DNA of 64,000 nt from Psoroptes ovis. Taxonomy: Eukaryota > Arthropoda > Arachnida > Sarcoptiformes > Psoroptidae. Shown piece by piece: positions 1-13,500 of this stretch. Under the pieces are notes generated by a model. That model was not told the origin of the DNA, made no database searches, and saw only the letters and a program-made list of their open reading frames with translations. Position 1 is the stretch's first letter, and each line of letters opens with the position of its first letter. The position numbers and the translations under genes are program-made. The stretch is from the NCBI GenBank assembly GCA_002943765.1, contig PQWQ01000005.1, positions 868,001 to 932,000 on the forward strand, in the 5' to 3' direction.

Positions 1-1
1 G

Positions 2-190
2 AGGAATGAGTCGGTAGGCAAAATGGACAAAGAAATTGTTGAACTGGTGCCAGAAGGAATTAGTGAAATAGCGGCAAATGAGTTGTCAAAGAGAAAGATT
101 ATAGCAGCGTCAGACAAGATAATGGAACTGGCGCTAGAAAGGATTAACATATGGCTAAGACCTCAAGCTAATACCTTGATAGGTAAATAA
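2..190 (+). CDS. Partial ORF tail entering from the left edge
   Basis: An open frame runs from the window edge to a TAA at 188-190, giving about 62 residues rich in Glu, Lys, Ile and Ala. A short untranslated stretch and an AATAAA at 405-410 follow, as expected of the last exon of a gene. The segment ending in ALERINIWL faintly resembles the helix after the catalytic motif of non-LTR reverse transcriptases, so a decayed retroelement is the alternative. No domain can be assigned. Base composition is less AT-extreme than the flanking DNA. Confidence 0.3.
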   Translation, partial: RNESVGKMDKEIVELVPEGISEIAANELSKRKIIAASDKIMELALERINIWLRPQANTLIGK

Positions 191-404
191 TAGATAGATA
201 ATTTTTGCATAGCTATTGGGTCGGTATCAAAGACACAAACAATCGTCTCCATGGGCCGAGCCTAATAGAATTGACTTTTCACACAGGTGCGAGGCTTGTG
301 ACATTATTATACATATTCCCTACAAACACACAATCAAAACACATTAGATTTTATGAAATGACACGATACACATCGAATATTAGCTGATTTCGTCAAATTC
401 GACA

Positions 405-410
405 AATAAA
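405..410 (+). terminator. Polyadenylation signal AATAAA
   Basis: Canonical hexamer 215 nt downstream of the stop codon of the left-edge ORF. It would close that transcript before the transposase promoter. Confidence 0.4.
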
Positions 411-703
411 GTATTTTATAATTAAAAACCGAACCGCTCTATCGCTATGCAGAATCATTGAACTTGATAGAAAATTGAAGTATCATTACACATGTTTCTC
501 CATTTTCATATTTTTCTAATATAATATTATATTTCGATTTTTAGCTGACCATGTCGCTTCATCATTTTAATTATTCCCTTTTCAATGAATCATTCTCACT
601 CTTTTGCATTTACTTACAATTTGGTCTTTTCAATACCGAAATTATCGATGGGCTGAGTCTAACAAATTAAGCCTAACCAAGTCGAAGGACCTGTGAAATA
701 TTG

Positions 704-711
704 TATAAATA
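704..711 (+). promoter_or_regulatory. TATA box of the DDE transposase gene
   Basis: TATAAATA lies 64 nt upstream of the ATG at 775, leaving room for a start site about 25-30 nt downstream and a short 5' UTR. It is the only TATA-like element between the left-edge fragment and the gene. Confidence 0.45.
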
Positions 712-774
712 AGCATAAAAACAAACACATTTCATCCATTTCACGATTCCAACACATTGTTGCAATTTGTCAAA

Positions 775-3235
775 ATGTCCGAACAAAAAATATCGATTCG
801 CGGAAAGCATTGTGCTATCTGCAAAAAACTATTACAATATAAAATTAATAGATATAATAAACATGTCAAAGATGAAGAATATATCGAAAAAGTCCGCATA
901 GCAACGGGCAAAACGATTAAAATCAATGATTTTGTTTGTTCCTCATGTTACTCGAAGGTATCTAAAATTCACTCACTTCGAAGAAAACAAGAATCTGAAA
1001 CATCAGCTTCAAGTGACCCACAGCCATCAGCTTCAAGTGACTCACAGCCACCAGCATCAAGAGACCCACAGCCATCAACATCAAGAGACCCACAGCCATC
1101 AGCTTCAAGTGACTCACAGCCACCAGCATCAAGAGACCCACAGCCATCAACATCAAGAGACCCACAGCCATCAGCTTCAAGTGACTCACAGCCACCAGCA
1201 TCAAGAGACCCACAGCCATCAACATCAATGGCAGAAATAACACCAAGTGATCCGATATCAACACCATATAGCGAATCGGATTTTTCATCTCCAATCAAAT
1301 CACAATCTTCAATAACTTCAGATGAATCATACATTTATGAAGAAAAAGATGACGATTTGATTGAAGTCCCGCATGTACGATGCATTTCGACACACAGGTA
1401 TTGTTTCATTTGTGGAAGTGAGACGAGTTTGAGATTCGTACCACCCGAAGCACGTTTACAAGTTTTTAAACAGCGTAAACTAATAATTCCTAAGGGAAAC
1501 CGCTGCTGCCCAGGTCATTTGGTTCACAATGTTTTATATCGAAAAGACATGTATAAAATCGAAATACATCAACTTTCGACGTTAATAGAAAGCGAAGATT
1601 ACTTCTACCTTCTTCATGGTTCAGATGTGGCACACAGAGAGCGAATCAACGATGATAACATCTATGATTTGACAGGTAATTATCATTATTTGGCTTTTTA
1701 GTATGTTGAATATATGATTCAAATGAATTTTTTTTGTCTAGGTCACACAATGGACCAAATTGACGGCCTCTGTTCCAAAATCAAATCGATGAGGAACACG
1801 CCCAAGAGATCAATTAAAAATGCAATGATTGCATTTTTGATAAAATTAAAGACCGGTCTACCAAATAAAATAGTTGCAACGATGTTTGACAAGAACATGA
1901 CTGAAAACAATATCATGAATCAGATCGATGCAATATTGAATGCATTCGAAACAGATATATTGTCAACGTCATTTGGATCTGGTAATCTGGACCGAGATTG
2001 CCTGATCAATGAACATACATCATTGATGGTGCGCAAATTGTGCGATAATGTTGATGGAAGATTGGTGATCATTTGTGATGGCACTTATTTACGCCATCAA
2101 AAGTCGTCAAACAACATTTATCAACGCAAGTCCTATTCGGGTCAAAAAATGACAAGCCTGTGCAAACCATTTACGGTATGCACGACTGATGGCTTCGTCA
2201 TAGACCTATACGGACCGTATTATGCACGCGACAATGATGCAACTATTTTAAGAAGAATCCTCGAAAACCCAAATGGATTGCCCCGACTCTTAAGAAAAGG
2301 TAAGTGTTCAAATATACATATTTTTTTGAATGTTCTCAATTAATTCTATGCTACTTTTAACAGGAGATATTTTTGTTTTGGATCGAGGATTTCGTGATGT
2401 TCGGTCTTTTTTGGAACAGTCTGGTTATCAGGTAATGATGCCAGCATTGAAAGGCCAACGGAATCAGTTAACAACAACTGAATCCAATCAGTCACGCTTT
2501 GTTACCAAAATCCGTTGGCCAGTAGAAGCAGTGCATGGAGTCATAGCTCAAAAATATAAGCTTCTACATCACCAATTTCTGAATCAATCGCTGCCGAAAG
2601 CATCGACGTATTGCAGAATCGCTTGCTATCTGGTGAACAATTTTTGTAAGCGATTCACGAGCGATAAGGACAATGTTGATGTAATTGTGCTGCGAATGTT
2701 TAAAATGAATTTAACCAACAACGATCTTGGTCAATATGTTCTAGATAATAATCTCAATTATAAAAAGAACATATTCATCAGCATGGGGAGCAATGATCTT
2801 GCAGATTTTCCGCAATTATCGCTAGAACAATTGATAATATTTTTCACTGGGTCATATCAACTATCACAATCGATAACATACCTGGGAGAAATGCTATCTG
2901 ACAATGATCAATTGCTGATAGAAAAAATGGTGGGTGATATGTCTTTGATTCGATGGGTGGTTCGATCGAGGCATATCAATTCAAAGACCTACCGGGTTTA
3001 TGTAAAATATCTACCGAATGGCCATGACCTTGATTCAATATTAGGCCATTATTGTACTTGTGCCAACGGGAACCGAACCATTGGTTCGTGTTCACATGTC
3101 GCAGCTCTGATTTTTTATCTGAGTTTTGGCAAGTACGAAAACCGGAGATTCCTCCCAGCCGAGGCTCTGACAAACATCTTCGATCATAGCGGTCCAATGG
3201 TTTTTGATGATAACGAAAGTGATATCGAAGAGTGA
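775..3235 (+). CDS. DDE transposase (DDE_Tnp_4 type) with ZAD-like N-terminus and C-terminal SWIM finger
   Basis: Exons 775-1675, 1742-2299 and 2364-3235 join in phase across introns of 66 and 64 nt to give 776 residues. Start is the first ATG. Residues 1-65 hold a C-x2-C...C-x2-C module resembling a ZAD finger. Residues about 83-151 are three 24-residue Ser/Pro repeats. A second Cys module (CFIC...CCPGH) precedes the catalytic core. The core has D413 in CDGTY, D493 in LDRGF and E541 in WPVEAVHG, with spacing and neighbours typical of the IS5/Harbinger-related DDE_Tnp_4 family. Residues from 717 on carry CTC...CSHVA, a SWIM zinc finger. All catalytic residues and frames are intact, so it may be a young autonomous transposon or a domesticated gene. 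I could not define terminal repeats around it, so the element class is inference. Confidence 0.85.
1024..1227 (+). repeat. 72-bp coding tandem repeat, about three copies
   Basis: Units begin at 1024, 1096 and 1168 and are nearly identical at DNA level. Each encodes 24 residues of alternating SASSDSQP, PASRDPQP and STSRDPQ blocks. The array forms a flexible linker between the two Cys-rich N-terminal modules of the transposase. Near-identity of nucleotides implies recent expansion or gene conversion. Confidence 0.9.
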
Positions 3236-4620
3236 TTTTTCTTTGTAAATATTTTTCTTTCTTAATTTTTTTTTTAAATATTTTTTCTTGTAAATATTTC
3301 TTTAGATATATATTTTAGATAATATAGGGTGGCTGTTAAATGGTGGTTTATGTCCTGTGGTTGCCGAAATGTCATTAAATGATTATGCTCGGGCTTAAAT
3401 GGTCATCAATTGATGATGAACATAGAAGTGCTTGTGCTCTAAGCGACTATTTAAACAGTTGTTGAGCGAATCACCGAGCACTTCAGTTTTGACGTGTACA
3501 CGTCAACTGGCAGCCCATATGATAATGACAATGGTAACTTCAAATGGATATATTTCGGTTTGCCGATCATGTTAAGCAATGATATTTTCACGAATGATTA
3601 ATAACTAGATAATCTTTAATTATTGAAAAAATTGAGAGTTCACCTCTTAAAACGGCCGAGATATAGCAATTATTGACTTTTGACCCCCTTTTTGGACCGG
3701 AAGGGTCAAGAATTGTTGGTGACCGTCATTGACTTTTTTTCATCTCTATTGACCAAAAACATGATGCGATAACTTTTATTCCGATTTTTTTCCAGGGGCC
3801 GCATCACTCTATGTTATTATAGGAAACTCTTTATGACAAATTTTGCTAAATTCGGCAATTTTCTTCTCGAAAATTTCTTGCCGAAGATTTTTAATGATGA
3901 TGATTGTATTTGAAAGTTTTAAAATAGAAAATTTTATTTATTTATTCATTTTTCATTGCAATATTACACATCACACAATTTCAACCGAACACCAAGCAAA
4001 ATATAACCACCCACACTTTAATACATCAATATTCTGTATTGTAACATATGTGTGATACACACATATATTTTGGCAATCAAAGAATCGTTATTTTTTCAAG
4101 CTTTTACCGAAATGAAATTTGTCGTTCAATGATAATAATGAACGTCATAACATCAATGTAATGATCACAACGATACACAAGAATAATGTCTGTGTGTGTG
4201 TGCACAACTGAAATTGCACAAATTCTGCTAAGAATACTAAGGATAAGAAAGTGAATTACGCATTTGAATAATGCAAAAACCAAAATACAAAACCCAAAAA
4301 ACAAATCAAAATAGAATTTGCTGTAAACATCTTGTGCAAGATTTTTCATTGAATTTTAGTTGACAATATGAATGTGTGCAGAAGATGTGTGACTATGTAT
4401 GACACAAATGAATTTTGAAATTCTTGTTTATCATTATTTGATTTGATTTTATTTGAATTTTTGAATTTTCAAAAATAATTTCTTTTTTGGTGACATTTTT
4501 ATCCGTGTATTTGTGCATTTGTGTTTGTTGTTTGTTGAATTCTTCCACTGAATCTGTTGAATTTTCCCTAAAATTTGTAAAATTTTCCATAGATTTTTAT
4601 TGAATTAAGGTTTCTACCAG
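3236..4620. other. Intergenic stretch after the transposase; candidate 5' UTR exon of CAP at its end
   Basis: No coding frame is convincing. From 3300 to 3840 the sequence is less AT-extreme and holds an 18-bp palindrome, so it may be the 3' flank of the transposon. After 3840 it is low-complexity A/T with a short GT run near 4190. At 4618-4626 there is a perfect splice donor, CAG|GTAAGTA. It is a good candidate end of an untranslated first exon of the CAP gene; the upstream limit is not visible. Confidence 0.35.
3489..3506. repeat. 18-bp perfect palindrome
   Basis: TTGACGTGTACACGTCAA reads identically on both strands and has no spacer. It contains two overlapping ACGTG cores, so it could be a dimeric bZIP or bHLH site. 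It could also be a subterminal binding site of the neighbouring DDE element. Confidence 0.6.
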
Positions 4621-4626
4621 GTAAGT

Positions 4627-7526
4627 AAAAATGTGTTTTGAAAGATTTTGCTGTGAAAAATTGAAAAAAATTCATGTGAAAATTTTGCCCGATTCACAAG
4701 TGTTTGGCGGTGTGATTTTGGTTAAGTTGCAAAAGTTCAAAGTTCACTGATCAATCATCTAATTTTATTTTAGTTTAAAATTTGAAATTTTGAAAAATTA
4801 TGATCGAAAATGTGCGAAAATTATGAATATTCATACATTTTTTTTTTTACACTAAAATGATTGATTTTTGTTCATATTTAGCAATGAGTAGTTAGATTCC
4901 GATGATGCCAAGTGTTGTCAGTGGTGTTGTCGTCAAGCAAGGTGTGTGTGTATGTGTGCTTCAGATTTTCGAAAATTTTTTGATAAAATTTCACCTGCAA
5001 AAAAATGAAAATTTTCCGATGAAAATCTATCTTTAATTTACCTGCAATTTGTTAAATTAATTTGCATTTCAATTTTCAACAATTTTCATGCTAATCGTCA
5101 TTCGTTCCTTGGTGTAGTTTGAATGCGAAAAGTTCAATTTAGGTCAAAAATTTTTTCGGTTTTAAATTTGTCGTTGCTTAGCTGTCGCTGTTGTTTTGAA
5201 ACTCTGCGAAAAATATCGAAAAATTTCCATGCTCGCAGCCATTATTTATTCACCTTAGTGTGTTTGATCATTGATCGTTGATCACCGAGGTAAATTTAGG
5301 ATGATACTTTGATGATTATAATCTGATGATTGATCTTTGATGAGTAGTAAATATTTGCATAGAAAATTGATGATTTAATGTCGTTAAAGTTTAACAGAAA
5401 TGAACTTTTCTCAAATGTTTCGGTTTAATTTGAACAAATCTGAATTTTTGAGTGTAAATTTGACAATTTCCATGTGTTTATACTGATCAAAATATTTCAG
5501 ATAATTGATCTTTGACCGAAATTATTCGAACAGTCTTTGATTATTTCTGTTATTTATTTCTTGTGTGTGTTTGTGTGTGTTCGAAAATCAATCTAAATGT
5601 TTGTTTTACAAAATACATCGAAATTAATCGACAATAAATCTTTGAACTTTTAAAGCAAATTGTATATAGAGGATTTGCTGAACTGCGAATTCAGTGTTTA
5701 CAGGTCTAAAATCAAAGTGTCAAATCAAATATTCACCATTTGCATTTGTTCAGTGAATTTTTCCGCTTTTTCTCGCAGGTAAAATCAGTTCAAAAATTCT
5801 GTCTGTCAAAATTCATTAGTTCATTGTGATCATTGTTCATTGAAGCCAATGATTCATTTGATAATTTCGGAAAAATTCAGAAGAAAAATTAGAGCATATA
5901 AACAATGCAAAATACTACAAATAGACTAACTAAATTAATTAATTATTTGATTTCGAATGCTATTTTTATCAAATATCTTTCTTTAGAAGCGAATTTCAAT
6001 TGAAGATTGAAGAAGATTTCGACTGAAGATTTCTATTAAGATTTCCATGTATTTTTCAATTAAATTCAATTCAATTCATTCGAAATTTTTGATATTCCGC
6101 TCTAATTTACCCAATGAAAAGCAAAAAAATTAATTCATTAATTCATTCCAAGGATTATTATTATCATCATCATCATTTTCACATCATAATTCATTCATGT
6201 TATTTTGAATCATCATCAATTCACCCGCAAAAATCTTAATTGTGTCATCCACATCATCATCATCATCATTGTCTATGCATCTTTGTCAGTGTTTGTTCGT
6301 GTGCGTTCAAATGGTGTATTGCACGCCTACAGGTCTATGAATTGATAATTCATACAAAAATATTTGAAAATAACTTTGATTCTAAGAAAACCAAAATATT
6401 CTTAGAATATGAAGACTGTATGAGTGAATGGCTGTAGAATAATTGTGAGAAATTCTTGTGAATCTCCAAAATAACAAAAAAAAAATCAAGAATTTTAATT
6501 AAATTGAATTTGTTCACCCGAAAAATATATGTCAACGCAAATAATCAATGTAATGTAATCAACGTGATTTTATGTGTCTGTGTATCTGTGTGTGTTTATG
6601 TGTATTTATGTGTGTTTGTATCGTTGTATCATTCACATACAACAACATTTCACTCTATGATTTGTTCATTAGCTAATGATGATGATGATGATGATGGTGT
6701 TGATTAATATTGATAATTTGCCAAGAAAATGTGCATGGTATAAGTCAGTTTCAGTGAATTTTTCTCCAAAAAAATTTTCAGATTTGTTCACATAGAAAAA
6801 AAATAATGATTAAAATGAACCTACAGAAAAAATGAGTTGAATTGAATTGAATCAAATTGAATTTAATTAAACAGATAATTTCAACATAATTTGAACATTT
6901 GATTAATTAATCAAATGATTTGAAATTTCTCCCTTGTAATTCAGAGTAATTTCATTCAATTCATTTTCTAATATTTTACCCATCGAAAAAGGTGTAGGTG
7001 TGCGGCGGTGGTGGTGGTTAGGCATTCGTTTGCTTTGGTTTAATTTTACGAAACTTTTTGAAATTAGAAGACTATCCGTACGAAATCATTGTTCAAAGCG
7101 ATTTCGGTGTTGTTTTCTTGTTCAAAATTGATTTAGATTTACTGTTTAGCGTATTTTTAAATCGTTCTGATCAAATTTCAATCGAAATGTTTTGATTAAT
7201 TCAAGAAATTCGATCAATTAATTGATTAATCGGTCAAAATATTGTGTATTTGTTGTGCATTTATTGAATATCAAGTAGTGTATCGAACTCTTGTCTAGCC
7301 ATTTTAGACATTGTTTTATGAATTGATTTATTATTCAATTACTTAGACTTCCGTGAGTTTTGAAAATTTATATTTCAAAGAGTGATCAGATATTCAACTA
7401 ACTAATTGATTAATCGATTTATTTATCGATTGTTTAATCGATTGATTCACTGAGAACCATTCGATATGAATTTTCAAAATCAATTTCTTTAATCAATTTT
7501 CTAAAAATTTTAATTTTCCTGAATAG
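4627..7526 (+). other. AT-rich presumed 5' intron/leader of the CAP gene
   Basis: No ORF here shows codon structure. The region lies between a strong donor at 4621 and the acceptor at 7525-7526. It has GT-rich patches (5560-5580, 6585-6625) and GAT/CAT runs (6155-6270, 6675-6705). The first coding exon recognised at 7527 needs one base from an upstream exon carrying the start codon, and I could not locate that exon. Confidence 0.3.
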
Positions 7527-10500
7527 CTTGGAGTAGTCCTTCGACTACAGCCACAACAACAGCAACGACTACAACACAAATATCTACGCCAACATCAACA
7601 CTAACGACTACAGCATCATCGGCTACATCAACAGCAGCAGCAACATCAACAGCAACAGCTACCACCACAAAAATTACTTCATCACCGATTGATGGTCAAG
7701 ATATTGATAATGATAATAATCATAGAAATAATAATGAAAATGATTTAAAATCATCATCATCATCATTGAAACAGGCTACAAATATTGATAATAATAATAG
7801 TCATAATAAAACATTATTATTGCTTCAAGGTTCAACAAGTAACGGTCAATTACAACAACATCAACATCAACAGCTACAGCCACAGCAGCTACAGCAACAT
7901 TATAGCAAACAAGTTGATAATAAAATATCGATTGTTAAAGGTAAAACATCATTGCCCATAGCAGCAATAACAACATCGGCTACATTATCATTCGAATATC
8001 ATCAACAACAGCAAAACAATTCGAATCAAATTATTAATGATTCTTTAAATCGAACGAAACAGACGAAAACATTTCCACCACCATTTTCATCGAAAACATA
8101 TGCTGAATTTAAATCTAATCAACAACAGCAACAATATTCATCACCACCACCACCACCACCATCATCATCATCAATATCATCTTCAACTATTGTTGATCAA
8201 CAACAACAAACAATAACACCACCGATTGATTATATTGGTATTGATAAAAATTCTTCTGATAGTGTTGAACGACAACAACAATTATCATCAACAACATTAC
8301 CACGAAATATGGTCATGATGGATCAACAATTACAGCATCAACCACAGCCACAGCAGCAACAATATCATCATGTAGCTGATGTATATGAACCAAGACAACA
8401 TCCTGTTCACAAGTATTGGACATTACCACGTTCAATTGCAACCGGTACAAATTTAGGTGTTGAATATATAACATCCGATGATAATGTACAAGAAATTGAT
8501 CGCCATCATGTTGAACAACAACAAACAAAAATTATTTATAATCATGAAACATTGAATGAATATTATAATGAAACAACTGGTGAAGATTCGGTGCTTAGTC
8601 CACCATCACCATCATTACCGAAACCATTGATAACGAATGGTGATTCAGAAAAAATAGTTCAACAACAACAACAGCAAACAACGTATGCTGTACCGATGAA
8701 AAAATCATCGAATAAAATGGTAAGTGAATCTTTTCCATTTTTATTGAATTAATCCGATTTAAGCGCAAGCATAGGCGAATATGGCGAATTATTTGATATT
8801 TTTCAAAGAAATTCAAATTGAATTTCTTTATTACTTTTCATTATTAATTGAACATTATTTTGATTAAGCTGTCCGAAAAGTTTATTCCGCTTAGTCGAAT
8901 AGTGTTGCTCATGAAAATCGGCAAGAACTTTCCGGACAACCTGATATCTAAATTTTATGATTTTCATATCCATTTCAATCGATTAGAATCATAAAATTTT
9001 CATTGAATTTCATTGAAATATTTTATGATTTTTCATCATTTTCGAATGGGAAATTCAGTATTCATTGTCTGTTTATATTTGTTGTAAAACAAATGTCTAA
9101 ATATTTTGATGATTGATTTGATATAGATATATATTTTCAATGAATGATGTATGATGTTTGATGAATGGCATTGTTTTTCCTATGTTTATTTGTGTTTAAT
9201 GTTTATTTCATTTCGAACAAATCATTTTTCATAAATTTCATTTGTTCATTTCATTTTTTCACTCATCATCTATTTGCAGTCTCCGTGCATTTTCTCTGGC
9301 GTTCGCCAACAATTCTATGATATTAGAAATGCCATTAGTTTCGGCGCCTCCTGGGAGCCGATCGAGCCAAGCATATAACTTGCTCCGGTGCTCCCTAAGC
9401 GCCTGCCGAGCGCAAGGTATGAATGAATGATTTTCAGTATTTTTTTCCCATTTTTTTCTTCTCTTTCACTGAAAATTGATGACATTTTCAAGGTAAATGT
9501 CAAAAGCATAAAAATAATGATAATTGGATACAATTGAATAATAATACTAATGATGATAATTGTAATTGTCCTTCGAAAAAAATAGAGAATAAAATTTGTG
9601 AAATAAAAATGGGAAAAAAAAATTCCCATTGAAATATAATTGAAAACAATTGATTTTCAATGATGGAAGAGAAAAAGAATTCAATTTTATTTCATTCATT
9701 TAAAATTCAATTGTTGTTGTTTCTTCTCCGAAATTATTTCATTGTTAGATCATTACATAACCATTTTAAACGGTAATTTTACAATTTTTTCAAATTGTTT
9801 ATGACAGAAACATCTTTCAATCGTTTGAATCGTTTGTTTGAAAACAATTTGGTTTCGGTTATTTGTAATGCTTTCAATGGAAACAATTTGTCTTGGAAGA
9901 AATTTCAATGCAAATTTCTTCATTGAAACAAGACTATAAAACATCAAAATAAACAATAAATTAATTATTTAAATGTTTGTTTTGTTTTGCATTTTCATTG
10001 ACTAAAAATAACTGTAAATTTCAACATTTCTTCAATGATGGTGCAATGTGTTTGAATGGCTGGTGGTGTTGGCTGCAGTTAATTTGGTTTATTTTTCTTA
10101 GATTTTCACAATTTGAATTAAACCATTTTCAACCATTGTCAATATGGTTGGCGCACAGCGAGATTGCTTAAACTAAATTGATATTTAAAAAAATAGAAAA
10201 ATAGAAAAATAACCAAGAATTGGCCAAGTTGTGCAGCGATGTGTTTGATTGCAGCATTCGCTGCTTCTGCTGCTGCTAAGCATCTCCAAGAAACAAAATA
10301 TCATCATTGCCGAGTTTTAAATGCCAAATTCATTGTGATCTAACTTTGTATTGTCATTTCTATGCAATTTTCGTATTTATAATCGTATGAAAGTGTTTAA
10401 ATTTGTTAATTTTGAATAATAATACACAGACAATTATATTGAATGAATGATGTGAAAATTACTATGCGAATTAAAATATGTTGTTGTAAATTATATATTG

Positions 10501-13500
10501 AACATAGGTTGTCCGAAAATTTCATTCCGATTAATCAATAGCTCATTGCTCATGAAAATCGGCAAGAACTTTCCGGACAACTTAATATGTTATCCGAAAT
10601 ATGTTTACTTATACACTCGCTATTATTCCTTGTCATTGATCAACAGCAACAACAACAACAACAATAATCCATTTATAATGATATGAGCTTCATGCTTTCA
10701 TTCATTCATTCATTCATTGATTCGATTCAATTTAATTTAATTTAATTTTCTTTGCCCGATACTATGGAGCTGATGTGTTGTTGTTGATCATGTTGATCAT
10801 GATCACCATCGTGATGATATAACATTGATGATGGTGATTACAATGTTTACTCGGTACTCTTTGATTATTAATATTGTTTTGTGTTTACTGTTTTATGTTA
10901 TCACTGAAATTGTGGTATAATAATGATAATAACGATATCAACAATATCAATGATGATAATAAATTGTGTTAGTGTACGTTGTTGGGGCTTGTAGGTTTGT
11001 AGCTTTGGAATAACAAACATGTTGTATATTGGAATATATCTTTGGTTGTTGATGCCGATCAGCGCGTATGTTTTCAATTGAATTTGCTTTGAATTTGTGT
11101 GTGATTGTGATGTGATGTATGTGTGTTTATACACACACACACACACATATTGGCATTGTTTAACCATGTAAAATATTAACGTTTTACACTGGTAAGTTAG
11201 TGTTAGTAGTGTATTACTTAGTAGATATTCATTCATTTATCATTATTTTGTCTTTGAAATGATTTTTTTTATTCAAAATTTGCATTTCGACATTTGTTTT
11301 CCTTCGTTATGAATGTTATTATGTTGTTACCTATGTGTATGTAATTTTACTACGACAATATCAACATTAAAACAACCCATATACGCACAATTTGTATTAT
11401 ATTTGGTTGACAAGTTATTTTTGAGAAAAAAAAAGTTGACAAATTTTTTCTGGTTACATTTTCTCGTAAATTTTCAATGAAAATGACATATTTCTTGTGA
11501 ATGAAATATATGCATGATGAATGTCATTTCATACGCCATGTAAATCTAGTTATCAGATCTCTCGCGGGTATGTGTTTGTGCACAATAATTTCGACATTGA
11601 TTTGAAATTAATCATTCAAAAAATGATTTAAAATTAATTTCTAAATTTCCATGTTCGTGTGATATAATCAAAATTAATGACAATTAATCAAGATTAATCA
11701 ATTAATCGATTAATTATTATAATCAAATGATTGTCTTGTTTGTTTGAAATCAAATCGAATGTAATCAATTTGTTTGTCTGATTTTGTCTGATCTTGTTTG
11801 AAATTAAAAATTTTCAAGTCGTTACTTAATGTTGAAATGTGTATCGATTCATTTATGAATCATTCAAAATTCACTACAAAAAACGTTTCGTGATTATTTG
11901 AATTCATTTGACAATACTCATACAATTGTATCGATCGTACTTGATTTTTGATCAAATATAATTCGGTGTAAATCATCGATCATGAATTGTTTTCAAGTGT
12001 TTTTTTCAAAGGAAAAATTAACTAATTGTGACAAATTATTATCGAATTGACAAGTTGCCTTATCATCATACATATTACATTTCTTGTGTTTTCCAATTGA
12101 AAATAATCACATTTTTTGAAAAATACAAACAAAATGAATTGATTCAATGGCCATTTTTTGAGCTTATGAAATCTTCTTATTAAGAAATTTCAAAATAAAT
12201 CCCTTTGATTTGCTTATTTTGCCGCTAAAAATCAATTAATTATGTAAAATAATTAACATTTTTTTTCAATATGCTTATGTGCAATATTCAAAAATTAATT
12301 CATTGAAATTCATACTACCTCATAAAGAATATGAATCAACCACAAGAATCGAATCAATCAACGACAACATCAACATCGACAGCAGCAACATCAACAATAA
12401 CGAAAACAATATCATCTGAACGTTATAAACAATTTATGCGTGATATGAGAGATGAACAAATTAAACAACAACAACAATCATCGATAATGAATGATAATCG
12501 TGGTGCTGGTGGTGATAATAACAATATGAAAAATGGTAAAATATTCAATGATAATAATAATACGATTTGTGTTAAGCTAAAACATCCACGTTTTACTGGT
12601 ACTGGTAAGTTTTTCTGGCGATTCAAATACAAAAAGGATTAATTTTGAAATTTGCCATTGAAAATACATTGTGTTGCATTGCTTTTCTATTGTAACCTAA
12701 TTCCTTTTCATTTTTTTCTTTTCATTGATTTTCTTCTAAATCAACTCCAACACAAAATCAAATCAAATGACAACAACAACAATCGAAAATCAAATCAAAT
12801 CAAATCAAACACCCAAAAACGCAATTTTCAATTATTATCACTTGACAACTGCTACAACTACTCGATTTGCGCTGCTTATGTTTATGGTATTATCCATTGA
12901 TAAACATAATCAAATTCGATGATAACGATCTTTGATATTTCATATTGTTTATGTGATATTTTGTGGGCGGCAAACGTGTTATTGATGACGACAATATGCT
13001 CACACGCGATCACATGTTTGTGTTGGCGAAAAATTGTCACAAAATTGTCATTCAATGTGGAATATATATGTGATTATTGTCTATGTGTTTCTTCGTATAG
13101 ATTATCATTTAACAATCGACAATAAACCAATACAAACGGCAATTGCTAATATACCTGTTGGTAGTATTGAAGATTATGAACCAGGAAAAGTTAATAGTAT
13201 ATTTGAACGTGAAAAACAAATGGTAAGTCATTTCATGATTTCACTTGATGAACCCTTTCATCACATTGAACAACTTTGAATCAAATTTTTTATAATCAAA
13301 ATTTTCCTTATTTATTATATTTGTCCTTTACCTTTCGATGTTATTTGACGTTTCACGCACACATATTTGCATCTGCATCATTTCTATCAATTTGCTTATC
13401 ATTTCCTACGATGCTTACATTCTTCGCTGCTATCGCCGCCGCTATTCGCCGATCTCATCTATCTGTGTGTGTTGCGATCTGTGCAATTCTACAAATGGCC

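Noticed and set aside
640..3530. ATGGGCTG at 648 and its inverted counterpart near 3515 as TIRs of the transposase element
   Set aside because: Only eight bases match and no target duplication is visible; chance is likely.
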